Source: a virus. Taken from it: a DNA stretch of 64,000 nucleotides. Under the pieces are notes generated by a model. That model was given only the letters and a program-made list of their open reading frames with translations, searched no databases and was not told the origin of the DNA. The stretch lies in IMG/VR virus record IMGVR_UViG_3300030110_003801, positions 64,734 to 128,733 of that record; one strand, written 5' to 3'. Below are positions 15,700 to 24,694 of this stretch, piece by piece (the stretch's first letter is position 1; every line of letters begins with the position of its first letter). Made by a program: the position numbers and the translations under genes.

Positions 15700-16101
15700 A
15701 TGAATATAATTGACTTAGAAGACGTACAGAGGTACGAAAGGGAAATCCTGTTAGCCCTAGATGAGCATGCTAACATGTTTAAATTAATAGGTAGTAGTGG
15801 TAAATGGGGAGGCGTAAACGAAACGCCTAGGTATTACAATATCCACGACTTAGAAGACAACATGCTTCAGTTTAGAAGTACACAAAAGCATGGACTTGGG
15901 TTTAGTATCCCATTAAAGGGAGACGACATAAGAGATGACAATGAACTTTTGGATTATTCCGACATTTGGGAGTGGTTCAAAAAGTTGAGGACTAACTTTC
16001 TCATTGACTACCACCCTACAATAGACGCAGGGTATCCGTACTTTGAGGATTTTGATTATTCATTACGGCTCAAAAAATCAGGAGCGATTAGATTATTTTA
16101 A
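15700..16101 (+). CDS. Hypothetical early protein
   Basis: A 133-residue acidic protein with many aromatic residues (YYNIHDLEDNMLQF, YSDIWEWFKKLRTNF) and a mixed alpha/beta look. No catalytic motif or known family is seen. It lies in an unbroken run of early genes. Confidence 0.65.
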   Translation: MNIIDLEDVQRYEREILLALDEHANMFKLIGSSGKWGGVNETPRYYNIHDLEDNMLQFRSTQKHGLGFSIPLKGDDIRDDNELLDYSDIWEWFKKLRTNFLIDYHPTIDAGYPYFEDFDYSLRLKKSGAIRLF

Positions 16102-16122
16102 ATTAAAACAATTATTATTATT

Positions 16123-16758
16123 ATGGAATCAAGGAGACACGTTGATTACAGATTCAGAAATGAATCAGAAATGGTCGCTACATTAGGCGAGAATTGGAGA
16201 GATAAAATTAGGTTTGGTTGGTGTCCCGACATGGACAACCTACTTGGTAAGCATTTTTGCACACTAGATATAACCTTAGCAAACGATTCTTACGACTCAG
16301 ACAAGATAGCGTATGTGAAGGGGGGAGAGAGGCAATATACTATTTCCTATGGCATGCTAGTACATGAGCAATCAGGAGGGCGTAAGATTATTCTAGCTCC
16401 TATTACAAAAGAGAGTATGCTGAAGCATAAGGACACTAGGAATTACTTGAAGGGAAGCGTCAATGGTTTAGAGTTTCTTGTAGTTGGCTCTGACTCAGAG
16501 ATTCATCTAGTAAATAAGAAGATAACTCTTACGATTAATCCGATAGATTTCACCATCACCATAATCGACTACCTTGACAAAACAAAGGAGGAGATACAAA
16601 GTGTAAATGATATCTTTAAGGAATTATTTACAGAGAGAGCTGAATTGGTTGATGGCACGTTCTTAGAAACAGACAAGTACACATGTGTGTACGAGGATAC
16701 CGTTACTAAATTTAATTACGCTTCAATGAAGCATAATGAAGACAAAACATTCTTTTAA
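16123..16758 (+). CDS. Hypothetical early protein
   Basis: A 211-residue protein, beta-rich in the middle (about 95-150, alternating hydrophobic strands such as GLEFLVVGSDSEIHLV and KKITLTINPIDFTITII). It holds few cysteines and no signal peptide. I do not recognise it. It directly precedes the first of the two large paired modules. Confidence 0.7.
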   Translation: MESRRHVDYRFRNESEMVATLGENWRDKIRFGWCPDMDNLLGKHFCTLDITLANDSYDSDKIAYVKGGERQYTISYGMLVHEQSGGRKIILAPITKESMLKHKDTRNYLKGSVNGLEFLVVGSDSEIHLVNKKITLTINPIDFTITIIDYLDKTKEEIQSVNDIFKELFTERAELVDGTFLETDKYTCVYEDTVTKFNYASMKHNEDKTFF

Positions 16759-16770
16759 TTATATACAAAA

Positions 16771-16780
16771 CCGTGAATTA
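16771..16780 (+). promoter_or_regulatory. CCGTGAATTA element upstream of first module
   Basis: A ten-base sequence CCGTGAATTA preceded by AAAA lies three bases before the ATG of the large acidic-repeat protein. The same ten bases precede its relative at 20873 and recur at 24601-24610 and, inverted, at 27955-27964. It may be a translation or protein-binding signal. Confidence 0.4.
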
Positions 16781-16782
16781 AC

Positions 16783-18399
16783 ATGAGTACATTTATTGGA
16801 CAGGAGAATACGTTCTCCTTTGGCGAACCTTTGTTACACGCCTTGATGAGTATGCAATCGTCTTGTAAGATTGCGAGAACTTTAACTAGCAAACAGTTTC
16901 CTTTGGATGCTGTTGTTGTGTTTGATGGACACTACGACGCAGATAAGGACGGCAAGATATTGTTTGCCAAACAAGTTGGGGATACAACCCAACAAATGAA
17001 GCCCGGCAAGTTCTTACGCAGGGTGTTTCCTACTATTACGAAATACTGTAGCGACCAAGACATCGAGAGGTTTGTGAATCTGTTAAAGTCTAAGATGTGT
17101 AATGGAGACATCGAGATATGGGAGGGAGACGACATAGTTAGGTCTTACAAACGTGAGAACCATTACTCAGATAGCGGACCGCTTGGGTGTTCATGTATGA
17201 ATAACAAGTCATACACAAGTGCCTACACTAGCTCTTCAAACAAAAGCCTACACCCAAAGGTGGCTTGTGTTATGAAAGATGGAAAGATTGCAGGCAAGTC
17301 CCTTATATGGGACAATGTAGAGGTTTACATGGATGGCGAATGGCAGACACGTAAAGTAATGGATAGGATATACACTGTTGAGGACAAGTATATACAAGCT
17401 GTAGCCGAGTGGGGATTTATGAACGGGTACATTGTTCGTGATGAACGGAACTACGACGAGCGTATGAAATTCTACTTTGACCTATCAGACTTCAATACGA
17501 GAAATTACAGACACCTTTCCATGAGGGTTGACTCAGCCCTGTTTAGTGAGGCTGACTATTTCCCTTATACTGATACGTTCCACTTCGATGACGACTGCTA
17601 CATAACTAATGATGACGATGGTTGTTATGAACGTTCTTACTGCTCTACGGGTGGTGGCTCTTCTGAGTATGAAGATGAGGATTATGTTACCCTAGCTTGT
17701 GGCGAAAGAGTACATCAAGACGATGCTACATGGGTTGAAGATAGAGGTGAGTACTATTGCAACGATGACGTTACATGGGTAGGAGATTACGCTTACCACT
17801 ACGACGATGTTGTTGAAGATGTTGATGGAGATTACATACACAATGACAATGCCGTAGAGACATACTTTGGAGATACCGTACATGAAGACCGTATCGCTTC
17901 AACCGATTGTTCAGACGCATACAACTACATAGATGAAGATGTTGACAATGGTAGAGTTGTAATGGCTACAGCAGGAGAATACGAAGATGGTTACATACTA
18001 GCAGATGATTCTGTTGAGTTGGGAGATGGCACGCTTGTACATACTGACGACGATGTTGTTAAGGCAACACTCGGAAAATACGAGGATGAGTACATACTCT
18101 TGTCTGATTCCGTTGAGATAGCAGATGATAACATTGTACATGATGACGACAGCACCGTTATAGCAACGGCAGGTATGTACGAGGGAGAGTTTATCCTTGA
18201 AGATGATTCTGTTGAGTTGGCAGACGACATCGTACATACTGACGACGACACTGTTACTGCAACATGGGGAGAGAATGATGGGCTAGATATATTAGAGACT
18301 TTATCCGTAACGATAGACGGACATATCATGCACGAAGATGAGGAAGATGACTACATCGCAGAAAAACAAGAGAGAGAAGAGAATGAAGAGAATGAATAA
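16783..18399 (+). CDS. Large phage protein of unknown function with acidic VHxDD repeats
   Basis: A 538-residue protein in two parts. Residues about 90-235 carry a pattern I know only from large phages: a serine-cysteine-Met block (GCSCMNNKSY), then VACVMKDGKIAGKSLIW, then MDRIYTV and an AVAEWGFMNGY helix; its function is unknown. The same pattern occurs in the protein at 20873-22588. Residues about 300-520 are Asp/Glu-rich repeats of about 30 residues, each with DDSVEL, VHTDDD and ATxGxYExE(Y/F)IL. So many acidic residues suggest a DNA mimic or a metal- or protein-binding array (inference). A CCGTGAATTA element lies just before the start. Confidence 0.75.
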   Translation: MSTFIGQENTFSFGEPLLHALMSMQSSCKIARTLTSKQFPLDAVVVFDGHYDADKDGKILFAKQVGDTTQQMKPGKFLRRVFPTITKYCSDQDIERFVNLLKSKMCNGDIEIWEGDDIVRSYKRENHYSDSGPLGCSCMNNKSYTSAYTSSSNKSLHPKVACVMKDGKIAGKSLIWDNVEVYMDGEWQTRKVMDRIYTVEDKYIQAVAEWGFMNGYIVRDERNYDERMKFYFDLSDFNTRNYRHLSMRVDSALFSEADYFPYTDTFHFDDDCYITNDDDGCYERSYCSTGGGSSEYEDEDYVTLACGERVHQDDATWVEDRGEYYCNDDVTWVGDYAYHYDDVVEDVDGDYIHNDNAVETYFGDTVHEDRIASTDCSDAYNYIDEDVDNGRVVMATAGEYEDGYILADDSVELGDGTLVHTDDDVVKATLGKYEDEYILLSDSVEIADDNIVHDDDSTVIATAGMYEGEFILEDDSVELADDIVHTDDDTVTATWGENDGLDILETLSVTIDGHIMHEDEEDDYIAEKQEREENEENE

Positions 18400-18419
18400 A
18401 TATAAATCACTGTCAACAA

Positions 18420-18659
18420 ATGAAAAAATCACATTATGAACCACCTCAAGAGATTACTGATGTTTATGGAAATAGTATTCTTATACTACATTTTATCGGC
18501 AATATGTACTTTGTCTACCCTAACAAACAGGCTTATATCAGCCATAAAAAGGACAAAATAATAGAGGCAGAGTATTTTATAGTCTACCAACACGTCCTAC
18601 CAAAACTTAGGACTTTAAGTGTTGTTAATTATCAAATTATTAAAAGTAAATACCAATGA
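18420..18659 (+). CDS. Small hypothetical protein
   Basis: A 79-residue protein with a beta-rich N-terminal half (DVYGNSILILHFIGNMYFVYPN) and a helical C-terminus. Its stop overlaps the next start by four bases. No known family. Confidence 0.6.
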   Translation: MKKSHYEPPQEITDVYGNSILILHFIGNMYFVYPNKQAYISHKKDKIIEAEYFIVYQHVLPKLRTLSVVNYQIIKSKYQ

Positions 18660-19030
18660 AAAAGTTACAAATTACACAGCGTATGCACGAGAATTGGACG
18701 ACCAATTCCGGAGACGAGATTATACAAGGGAGGTTTTATGTTGTAATAGACAGGAAGCCAAACAAGATTAAACTAGCGGGTTTTGAGAACCATTGGGCAT
18801 TGGAGAACAGGTTTTCTATAGCCAATAAACAGGTGCAAGAAAAACTAACAGCTTTAATAAATAGTTTTGACGACCTGCAAAACTTTAGCCCAAGCGATAC
18901 CAACACGTCAGCTAGTAAAATACAAAGAGTTTGGGGATTGTCTGACGAATCTATGGCAAGTCTTTACGAGTGCATAAACTACATAAAGGATACAAAAGAA
19001 CAGGCTTTAATAGTTTGGGCAACATCGTAG
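18656..19030 (+). CDS. Hypothetical early protein
   Basis: A 124-residue protein with a beta-rich first third (GDEIIQGRFYVVIDRKPNKI) and a helical remainder. No catalytic motif is seen. It lies between the first unknown-protein gene and the first peptidase gene. Confidence 0.6.
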   Translation: MKKLQITQRMHENWTTNSGDEIIQGRFYVVIDRKPNKIKLAGFENHWALENRFSIANKQVQEKLTALINSFDDLQNFSPSDTNTSASKIQRVWGLSDESMASLYECINYIKDTKEQALIVWATS

Positions 19031-19034
19031 TGTT

Positions 19035-19568
19035 ATGACATACGGAGATATAAGTTTTGTTGCAAGCAAAATATGCGACGAGTTTGACATGCCCTTACAA
19101 GATGTACTTCACAAAAGAAGTAGAAAGCATCAAATAGTAAGGGCTTTTGTTTCCTACTATGGTATCATGCACACAGACCTAAAGTATAAAGACTTTAATG
19201 TTAAGTTAGGTGAAGTGTTTACAGATGGTACTGTGAGGCGACAAGAGAAAACAGGTAAGAAACTTTACAGAGAGTACTTTCGATTGAAGTACTTTAATTG
19301 GTACACGAGTAGTATGTTGCATTTGGATTGGTTCTTTAAACAGGAAGCGTCTAAATACTACGAGAAAGAAATGAAGTTAGGGCGAGGTATTCTACCCCCT
19401 AAATACCCATACAACGACGAGCCTATTGGCATAGTCAATGATTCGGGAGAAACTATAGTTACAAGCTATAAGAGAAACAAGGTCAAGTCTACTTACCCAA
19501 GTGGTCTTGGCGTACACAAAAGAACAGCGTCTAGGAAATACCTAGAACAAATTAAATTAAAAAAGTAA
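19035..19568 (+). CDS. Hypothetical basic protein
   Basis: A 177-residue basic protein rich in Tyr, Lys and Arg (KHQIVRAFVSYYG, KLYREYFRLKYFNWY, YKRNKVKSTYPSGLGVHKRT). The N-terminal 40 residues could form a small helix-turn-helix. The family is unknown. Its stop codon shares a base with the peptidase start. Confidence 0.6.
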   Translation: MTYGDISFVASKICDEFDMPLQDVLHKRSRKHQIVRAFVSYYGIMHTDLKYKDFNVKLGEVFTDGTVRRQEKTGKKLYREYFRLKYFNWYTSSMLHLDWFFKQEASKYYEKEMKLGRGILPPKYPYNDEPIGIVNDSGETIVTSYKRNKVKSTYPSGLGVHKRTASRKYLEQIKLKK

Positions 19569-20854
19569 TGCTTATGAAAAAGATTAACTCAGAATACTTG
19601 AGAGAAGTATTAAGCGTAAACACATGCTCCAATAGAGAGGAGCAAATGGTTGCTTTCCTTACGCATCAACTATCTGTTTGGGCATCAAACGCAGTAGTCG
19701 AACACACTAAGGACGGCAACATATTAGTAACAAAAAAGCAAACAGATTTCACAGGCTACCTTCCCTGTGTTGTAGCTCACATGGATACAGTACACGACAT
19801 ATACCCGGGCTTTAAAGTTCGTGAGGTAGATGGTAAACTGTTTGCTGTTCAGAACTATGGAAAGAAAAACGTATCTAAGGCGGGTATTGGGGGAGACGAC
19901 AAGGTTGGCGTATTCATAGCCCTAGAAATGCTTAAGACGTTTGACAATATAAAGGTTGCCTTCTTTACTAACGAAGAGATTGGCTGTATTGGTAGTAATG
20001 CGGTGGACTTAGATTGGTTCAATGATACAGCTTTCGTACTACAGGGCGATCGGAGGGGTAACAACGAGATTATTTATTCAGACATGAATGGCGTTGTAGC
20101 TTCAGACGAGTTTATAAATGACACAAAGCCAATAGCTACCAAACACGGCTATGTATTTAGCGACCAAGGTTCTTACACTGACGCAACTACAATGTCGAGT
20201 AACGGGCTGTGTGTATCAGCATACAACATTGCTTGTGGTTACTACAGTGCGCACACTATTGACGAGTACGTAGTAATATCAGATGTAGAAAAATCTTTGA
20301 ATCTGTTTGTTGACATCATTCAACACCTTACCGTTGACAGCAACAAGCAGTACTTACACGAAAACAAGCAAGACTATTACACCAATGGATACTATGACGA
20401 TTGGTATGGAGGGTACTACAATGATAACTTTTCATCATCAGTAGACACAGGGACATCAGTAGTTAAGTTGCCCCTAAAACAAGCAGAGAGAGATTTCCTA
20501 AAAGATACGTATGGAGATTGCGTGAATCATTGTTCAGATGAAGAGCTTATAAATTGGTATAGCGACGACATTGAATTGATGCGAATCGACAACGGAGAGG
20601 ATGTTATAGAATCTGTAAACACCGAGGATGTAGACGGCTTTAAAATAGAAGGTGGGTTCTTTATATATGGAAACCACAAAGTACACTTACCTAGCGAAAT
20701 AAAATGCTGTGTGTGTAGTGGTGGTAAAGCAATCAAGTACTTAGAGGAAGAGCCAAAGAGCCAAGCAGATTATCAATTAGAATACGTGTGTCAGTCTTGT
20801 GGAGAGATACTTGTTGACGAGTACACACTAATGGATTACTTAGACGAATTATAA
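19568..20854 (+). CDS. M20-family-like metallopeptidase with C-terminal zinc ribbon
   Basis: A 428-residue protein that looks like a tripeptidase/aminopeptidase of clan MH (PepT-like). The two-zinc site is complete: H71 and D73 in AHMDTVHD, D110 in GGDDKVG, the catalytic Glu pair E136-E137 in NEEIGC, D161 in QGDRRG, and H229 in YYSAHT. After residue 260 the protein has an added part and ends with a possible zinc ribbon (CCVC about 376-380, CQSC about 409-412). It could release amino acids from host peptides. ATG at 19568 or 19574 are both possible starts. A second copy of the family lies at 22591. Confidence 0.8.
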   Translation: MLMKKINSEYLREVLSVNTCSNREEQMVAFLTHQLSVWASNAVVEHTKDGNILVTKKQTDFTGYLPCVVAHMDTVHDIYPGFKVREVDGKLFAVQNYGKKNVSKAGIGGDDKVGVFIALEMLKTFDNIKVAFFTNEEIGCIGSNAVDLDWFNDTAFVLQGDRRGNNEIIYSDMNGVVASDEFINDTKPIATKHGYVFSDQGSYTDATTMSSNGLCVSAYNIACGYYSAHTIDEYVVISDVEKSLNLFVDIIQHLTVDSNKQYLHENKQDYYTNGYYDDWYGGYYNDNFSSSVDTGTSVVKLPLKQAERDFLKDTYGDCVNHCSDEELINWYSDDIELMRIDNGEDVIESVNTEDVDGFKIEGGFFIYGNHKVHLPSEIKCCVCSGGKAIKYLEEEPKSQADYQLEYVCQSCGEILVDEYTLMDYLDEL

Positions 20855-20863
20855 AACATAAAA

Positions 20864-20873
20864 CCGTGAATTA
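20864..20873 (+). promoter_or_regulatory. CCGTGAATTA element overlapping a start codon
   Basis: AAAACCGTGAATTA ends on the A of the ATG of the second large unknown protein. It repeats the sequence before the related gene at 16783, so the duplicated genes kept the same leader. Confidence 0.4.
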
Positions 20874-22588
20874 TGAGAATAGAAATTTCAGAAGACTTAA
20901 AAGAAAAACTTAAGTCACTAGACAACAACGTTGTAAAACTTCTGTTTTGCAATAACAAAAAAGAATTTTTAGCACCCAATCCTGTAGTTATAATTAAATC
21001 CTATGTAGATGAGTCAGGAAACAACAACGATGGATATGTTACCATAATTAAAGAAGACAATAGGTCTGCCAACATGAAACTATCAAGAATCTTTAAGCAT
21101 GTTTTCAATAAGGATTTTTACAGTAATTTACTATCATCAGATATCGAACAAGCTAACAACGATTTTGTTTCTTTGTGTGCTACACACGTCTTTAAAGTTG
21201 TTAGTAATGTTAGACTGTTTTACGAAGAGTCGTCATACTATGGTTATGGTACATCTATTCAAGACGACAGGACAGGTACTCTTTGGAAGTCTTGTATGCG
21301 AAACAATATGCACAACTGTGGACAGTTTTTTGAGTGCAACCCGTCTATAAAACTACTTGTTAAGCTAAAAAACGACAAGGTTGTTGGTAGGGCGTTGCTT
21401 TGGCAGAGGGTTTTGTGTAACGACACAGGAAAAGAGTTTGACTTCATGGACAGAATATACACCGTTTATGACCACGATGTAAAAGCGTTTAAAGATTGGG
21501 CGCAAGATAATGGTTATTGCCGAAAAGAATTTCAAACGTATGAAGACCTAGTTGATTTTATTGATGAAAAAGGAAGTCATTTTAAGGTTCGTAACGCTTC
21601 TGTAGATATAAAAAACTATGACCCATACGACTACACAGATGAAAGAGGCATACCCTACTTCGATACGTTTATGTATGTAAATAACAATAATACCTTGTCT
21701 AACTACATAAACAAACACTCTGCTTTTGAAGCTAGAGACCCCGAAGGTCATAAGACTATTTTAGAAACAGCAGATTACAAGAAGTCGGGGGTTTACATGA
21801 ACACTCAATTTATGAGATACATTGATTCTACTAATCGTTGGGTATTAGAAAACGAATCTGTATGGGTACCAAGCGCATCTTGTTATGAAGAGATAGAAAA
21901 CGTTACGCACCTTGATGGAGAGGCGTACAGAACAAAAGATATTAAGTTTTCTAACATATACAAAAAAGACATACCTATAATTAATGGAGCTTTTTACTGT
22001 GAAGCGTCAGAGTCTTGGTTGCTTAGTAAGGACGGTGTACACGTAGGAGATAGGTTCATTTGGAAGGAAGCCGCACGTTGGTCTCACGCACAACAATGCT
22101 ACATAGAAGGCATAAAATCCCAAAACATACACTTTCTTGCTAACAAAACAAACGACGTTATAGAGAAAAATTTGTATGTAGAATTAAGAAAAAAGTATAT
22201 AAACTTTAGGATAACAACTGAGTTTATTCACGACATACTTAACTTCTCTTTTGGCAAGGTAATACCATTCAATACCGAAATGGCTTTAAACAAACACGCT
22301 AGGCACTTGTTTTTTCCACCATTATTTTTCTTGAGAGGGCTTCAAGACCTACATAATTGTAGCCCTAGCTTTTTTGATAAGTGCTATAAGCGTGAATCGT
22401 TTGATAATTCAGACTACCATAAAGAATCTTTTAGAGAAGACCTTGGTTGGATAAAAAAGTCATCCGAAATAATTGACAAGAATAATACAATACTTTATTT
22501 GTTTATGGACTTAGCTAATAACAGAGGGTTTCAAGTTGAGAACGCAGATGAGTTGTATAAAGAAAGTAATAACATTTTAATTAAATAA
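20873..22588 (+). CDS. Large phage protein of unknown function, relative of the 16783 gene
   Basis: A 571-residue protein. Residues about 110-245 hold the same pattern as the protein at 16783: TLWKSCMRNNMH, then LLVKLKNDKVVGRALLW, then FMDRIYTVYDHD and an AFKDWAQDNGY helix. This set is widespread in large tailed phages but has no assigned function. The C-terminal half has further repeats with ESVWVPS, LDGEAYRTKD and SWLLSKDGVHVG that recall, less acidic, the VHxDD repeats of its relative. It is followed two bases later by a second metallopeptidase. Confidence 0.75.
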   Translation: MRIEISEDLKEKLKSLDNNVVKLLFCNNKKEFLAPNPVVIIKSYVDESGNNNDGYVTIIKEDNRSANMKLSRIFKHVFNKDFYSNLLSSDIEQANNDFVSLCATHVFKVVSNVRLFYEESSYYGYGTSIQDDRTGTLWKSCMRNNMHNCGQFFECNPSIKLLVKLKNDKVVGRALLWQRVLCNDTGKEFDFMDRIYTVYDHDVKAFKDWAQDNGYCRKEFQTYEDLVDFIDEKGSHFKVRNASVDIKNYDPYDYTDERGIPYFDTFMYVNNNNTLSNYINKHSAFEARDPEGHKTILETADYKKSGVYMNTQFMRYIDSTNRWVLENESVWVPSASCYEEIENVTHLDGEAYRTKDIKFSNIYKKDIPIINGAFYCEASESWLLSKDGVHVGDRFIWKEAARWSHAQQCYIEGIKSQNIHFLANKTNDVIEKNLYVELRKKYINFRITTEFIHDILNFSFGKVIPFNTEMALNKHARHLFFPPLFFLRGLQDLHNCSPSFFDKCYKRESFDNSDYHKESFREDLGWIKKSSEIIDKNNTILYLFMDLANNRGFQVENADELYKESNNILIK

Positions 22589-22590
22589 TT

Positions 22591-23589
22591 ATGAATTTAG
22601 AATCACACAAAAGAAAAGAACTACAGATACTTTTTGAATTGTTCAAAATAAACTCTCCTTCGGGAAAAGAACAAGCAGTAAAAAAGTACGTGAAAAACAT
22701 TTGCAAGATGTTTAAAATAAATTGCAAGACAGATAAAAAAGGAAATCTATACCTTAAAAAGGGTAGAGGAGTTAGACCTTGTTTGGCGGCTCACTTAGAT
22801 ACCGTGTTTACAGACAAGCCTATCATTACACCTGTTGTTGTAAACAGCACTACTATAATTGGTTACGACACTAAAGGTAATGAGCAATGTGGCTTAGGCG
22901 CAGACGATAAGGTTGGAGTGTTCATTGTGCTTAGAGCTATGCTTAAGTACAAGAACATCAAAGCTGTTTTGACGGTTGAAGAGGAGACGGGTTGCCTTGG
23001 AGCTAAAGAAATAAATTTAGATTTCTTTCAAGATGTCGCATACGTATTACAGGCAGACAGGAAAGGGTATGGAGATTTTGTAACGATAGCTTCAAACTCA
23101 AGATACTCAGACATAGTTTTATGTAGTAAAGAGTTTGAAGATGGGTGTAAACCTATTATATCCAAGTATGGCTTTAAGCAAACAGATGGCGGTTCAACAG
23201 ATGTTGTTATGTTCAAGGAATTAGGTATGGATATATCTGTCGTCAATATGTCTTGTGGATACTATGACGCACACGAAGAGACAGAATACATCAACCCTGA
23301 AGAGGTGCTAAACACACTGAAGATGACCTTTGATGTTATAGATAACTTACCCTTAAAAAGGTATACGCACAAAGCAACACTTAAGAAAACTACCTACAGT
23401 TATAATGGGTATTCAAGCAAGGCTTCATGGGGTACTTCATCATGGGGTAAATCAAGCGGAAACTACAAAAGCTCAAAGGCTAGTAGTGCTAAAAGAAATA
23501 CGTGGACGAACTACCACAGCCTTCAGCAGATATCAAACACTATGAACTCAAAAGTTTCAAGACCAATACCAAAATCACTCCCTTTTTAA
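22591..23589 (+). CDS. M20-family-like metallopeptidase, second copy
   Basis: A 332-residue paralog of the peptidase at 19568. The metal site is conserved: AAHLDTV (His and Asp), GADDKVG (bridging Asp), EEETGC (catalytic Glu), QADRKG (Asp), YYDAHE (His). It lacks the zinc ribbon and instead ends in a Ser/Lys/Gly/Thr-rich tail of about 60 residues finishing in KSLPF. Both copies are therefore probably active. Their pairing with two related unknown proteins suggests one duplicated module. Confidence 0.8.
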   Translation: MNLESHKRKELQILFELFKINSPSGKEQAVKKYVKNICKMFKINCKTDKKGNLYLKKGRGVRPCLAAHLDTVFTDKPIITPVVVNSTTIIGYDTKGNEQCGLGADDKVGVFIVLRAMLKYKNIKAVLTVEEETGCLGAKEINLDFFQDVAYVLQADRKGYGDFVTIASNSRYSDIVLCSKEFEDGCKPIISKYGFKQTDGGSTDVVMFKELGMDISVVNMSCGYYDAHEETEYINPEEVLNTLKMTFDVIDNLPLKRYTHKATLKKTTYSYNGYSSKASWGTSSWGKSSGNYKSSKASSAKRNTWTNYHSLQQISNTMNSKVSRPIPKSLPF

Positions 23590-23608
23590 TGCGATAAAGT
23601 GATAAAAA

Positions 23609-23872
23609 ATGTTTAACTTTAAACAAAAAACAATGGAACAAATCAATTACGAAAAACTTAGGAAGGCTTTTGATAACCTTCCTAAAGACTATGCAAAATT
23701 AGTTCAAGAAAAAATACCTAATGTGTCTAGTTCAAGGATACACAACATAAGAGCTTTGGCTTATAATGTAGATGAAAAAACATATAAGCCGGGTTCAAAA
23801 ACTATTAATGTTTTTATTGAGCTATTGAGAATATCAGAAGAGTACAAAAAGAATATGGATTTATTAAAATAA
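23609..23872 (+). CDS. Small hypothetical, possible DNA-binding protein
   Basis: An 87-residue protein; the start could also be the ATG at 23633 (79 residues), which begins MEQINYEKLRKAF. The LVQEKIPNVSSSRIHNIRA stretch is compatible with a helix-turn-helix, and the rest is helical. It opens the recombination gene set. Function inferred only. Confidence 0.6.
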   Translation: MFNFKQKTMEQINYEKLRKAFDNLPKDYAKLVQEKIPNVSSSRIHNIRALAYNVDEKTYKPGSKTINVFIELLRISEEYKKNMDLLK

Positions 23873-23877
23873 TTATT

Positions 23878-24372
23878 ATGTCAAAAGTAGAAGTATTAAG
23901 AAGATTACATAAAGATTTCAACCTAGATAAGAGCGACTTCTTTACATCAAAACAAGGATTTACTATCATCGTCCGTAGTGGTATAGAAAAAATACAATAC
24001 AAGCTCGGTCTAAAAGTTGAGTTTGAAGTTATATCCTGTGAAAAGGATTTCTGTTGCATTAAAGCAGTAGGTATTGCTCCCGACAGGATACCCATTCAAA
24101 CTTTTGGTTCGGCTATACATAGCGAATACGTTGACATCAAAAAGAAAAACAAGGCAGGTAAAGAGTACATGTCTAAAGAGCTAAAGGGTTCTACAAACTC
24201 TTATTACGTTATGGAGATAGCAGAGAAGAGGGCGTTAGCTAGAGTAACTCTTAAAATGGCAGACCTGTATCAATTCAATGTATTTTCTGAAGATGAGAAT
24301 CCACAAGAAATGGGAGCCGCCCAAGGTGCTGTATTAGACAAATCGAGTTCAGCAGTAGCTCAAGCGTTTTAA
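23878..24372 (+). CDS. Candidate single-strand annealing recombination protein
   Basis: A 164-residue protein. A beta-rich middle (YKLGLKVEFEVISCEKDFCCIKAVGIAP) precedes a helix with YYVMEIAEKRALARVTL and ends MADLYQFNVFSEDE, a layout I associate with phage annealing proteins of the Rad52/Erf/Sak type, where a beta-sheet plus a helix binds ssDNA. It lies upstream of a YqaJ exonuclease, its usual partner in phage recombination (Red-like pair). The exact family cannot be fixed by eye. Confidence 0.6.
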   Translation: MSKVEVLRRLHKDFNLDKSDFFTSKQGFTIIVRSGIEKIQYKLGLKVEFEVISCEKDFCCIKAVGIAPDRIPIQTFGSAIHSEYVDIKKKNKAGKEYMSKELKGSTNSYYVMEIAEKRALARVTLKMADLYQFNVFSEDENPQEMGAAQGAVLDKSSSAVAQAF

Positions 24373-24373
24373 A

Positions 24374-24694
24374 ATGGGAAAGCAAAAAGATTTATTCTTG
24401 AAAATATGGAAGACAAGAGAAAGAGTGTGTGTCTTGTGTGGTCAGCATTTAGGCATAGAACCAAGAGCGCACTACTTCTCTCATGTGTTATCAAAAGGTG
24501 CTTATCCTTACTACAAGCTAAACCCTGATAACATAGTGCTAAAGTGTATTCCTTGTCACACCTTATGGGAGACGGGAAGTACAGAAAAGAAAAAAGGACA
24601 CCGTGAATTAATTAAGTTAAAAGAGAAGTTAAAAAGAAAGTATTATGAAGACACTAACAAACTGTCGTCAAGCAAAAAAGATAAGCTATTCTGA
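24374..24694 (+). CDS. HNH/NinG-like recombination endonuclease
   Basis: A 106-residue protein with a zinc-binding HNH core: C19-x2-C22 (CVLC), H33 and H37 in RAHYFSH, N53 in NPDN, and C58-x2-C61-H62 (CIPCH). This layout matches phage NinG-type and related HNH nucleases that act on branched recombination intermediates. The C-terminal 40 residues are basic. It ends inside the start of the next gene (50-base overlap), so the two are coupled. Confidence 0.7.
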   Translation: MGKQKDLFLKIWKTRERVCVLCGQHLGIEPRAHYFSHVLSKGAYPYYKLNPDNIVLKCIPCHTLWETGSTEKKKGHRELIKLKEKLKRKYYEDTNKLSSSKKDKLF

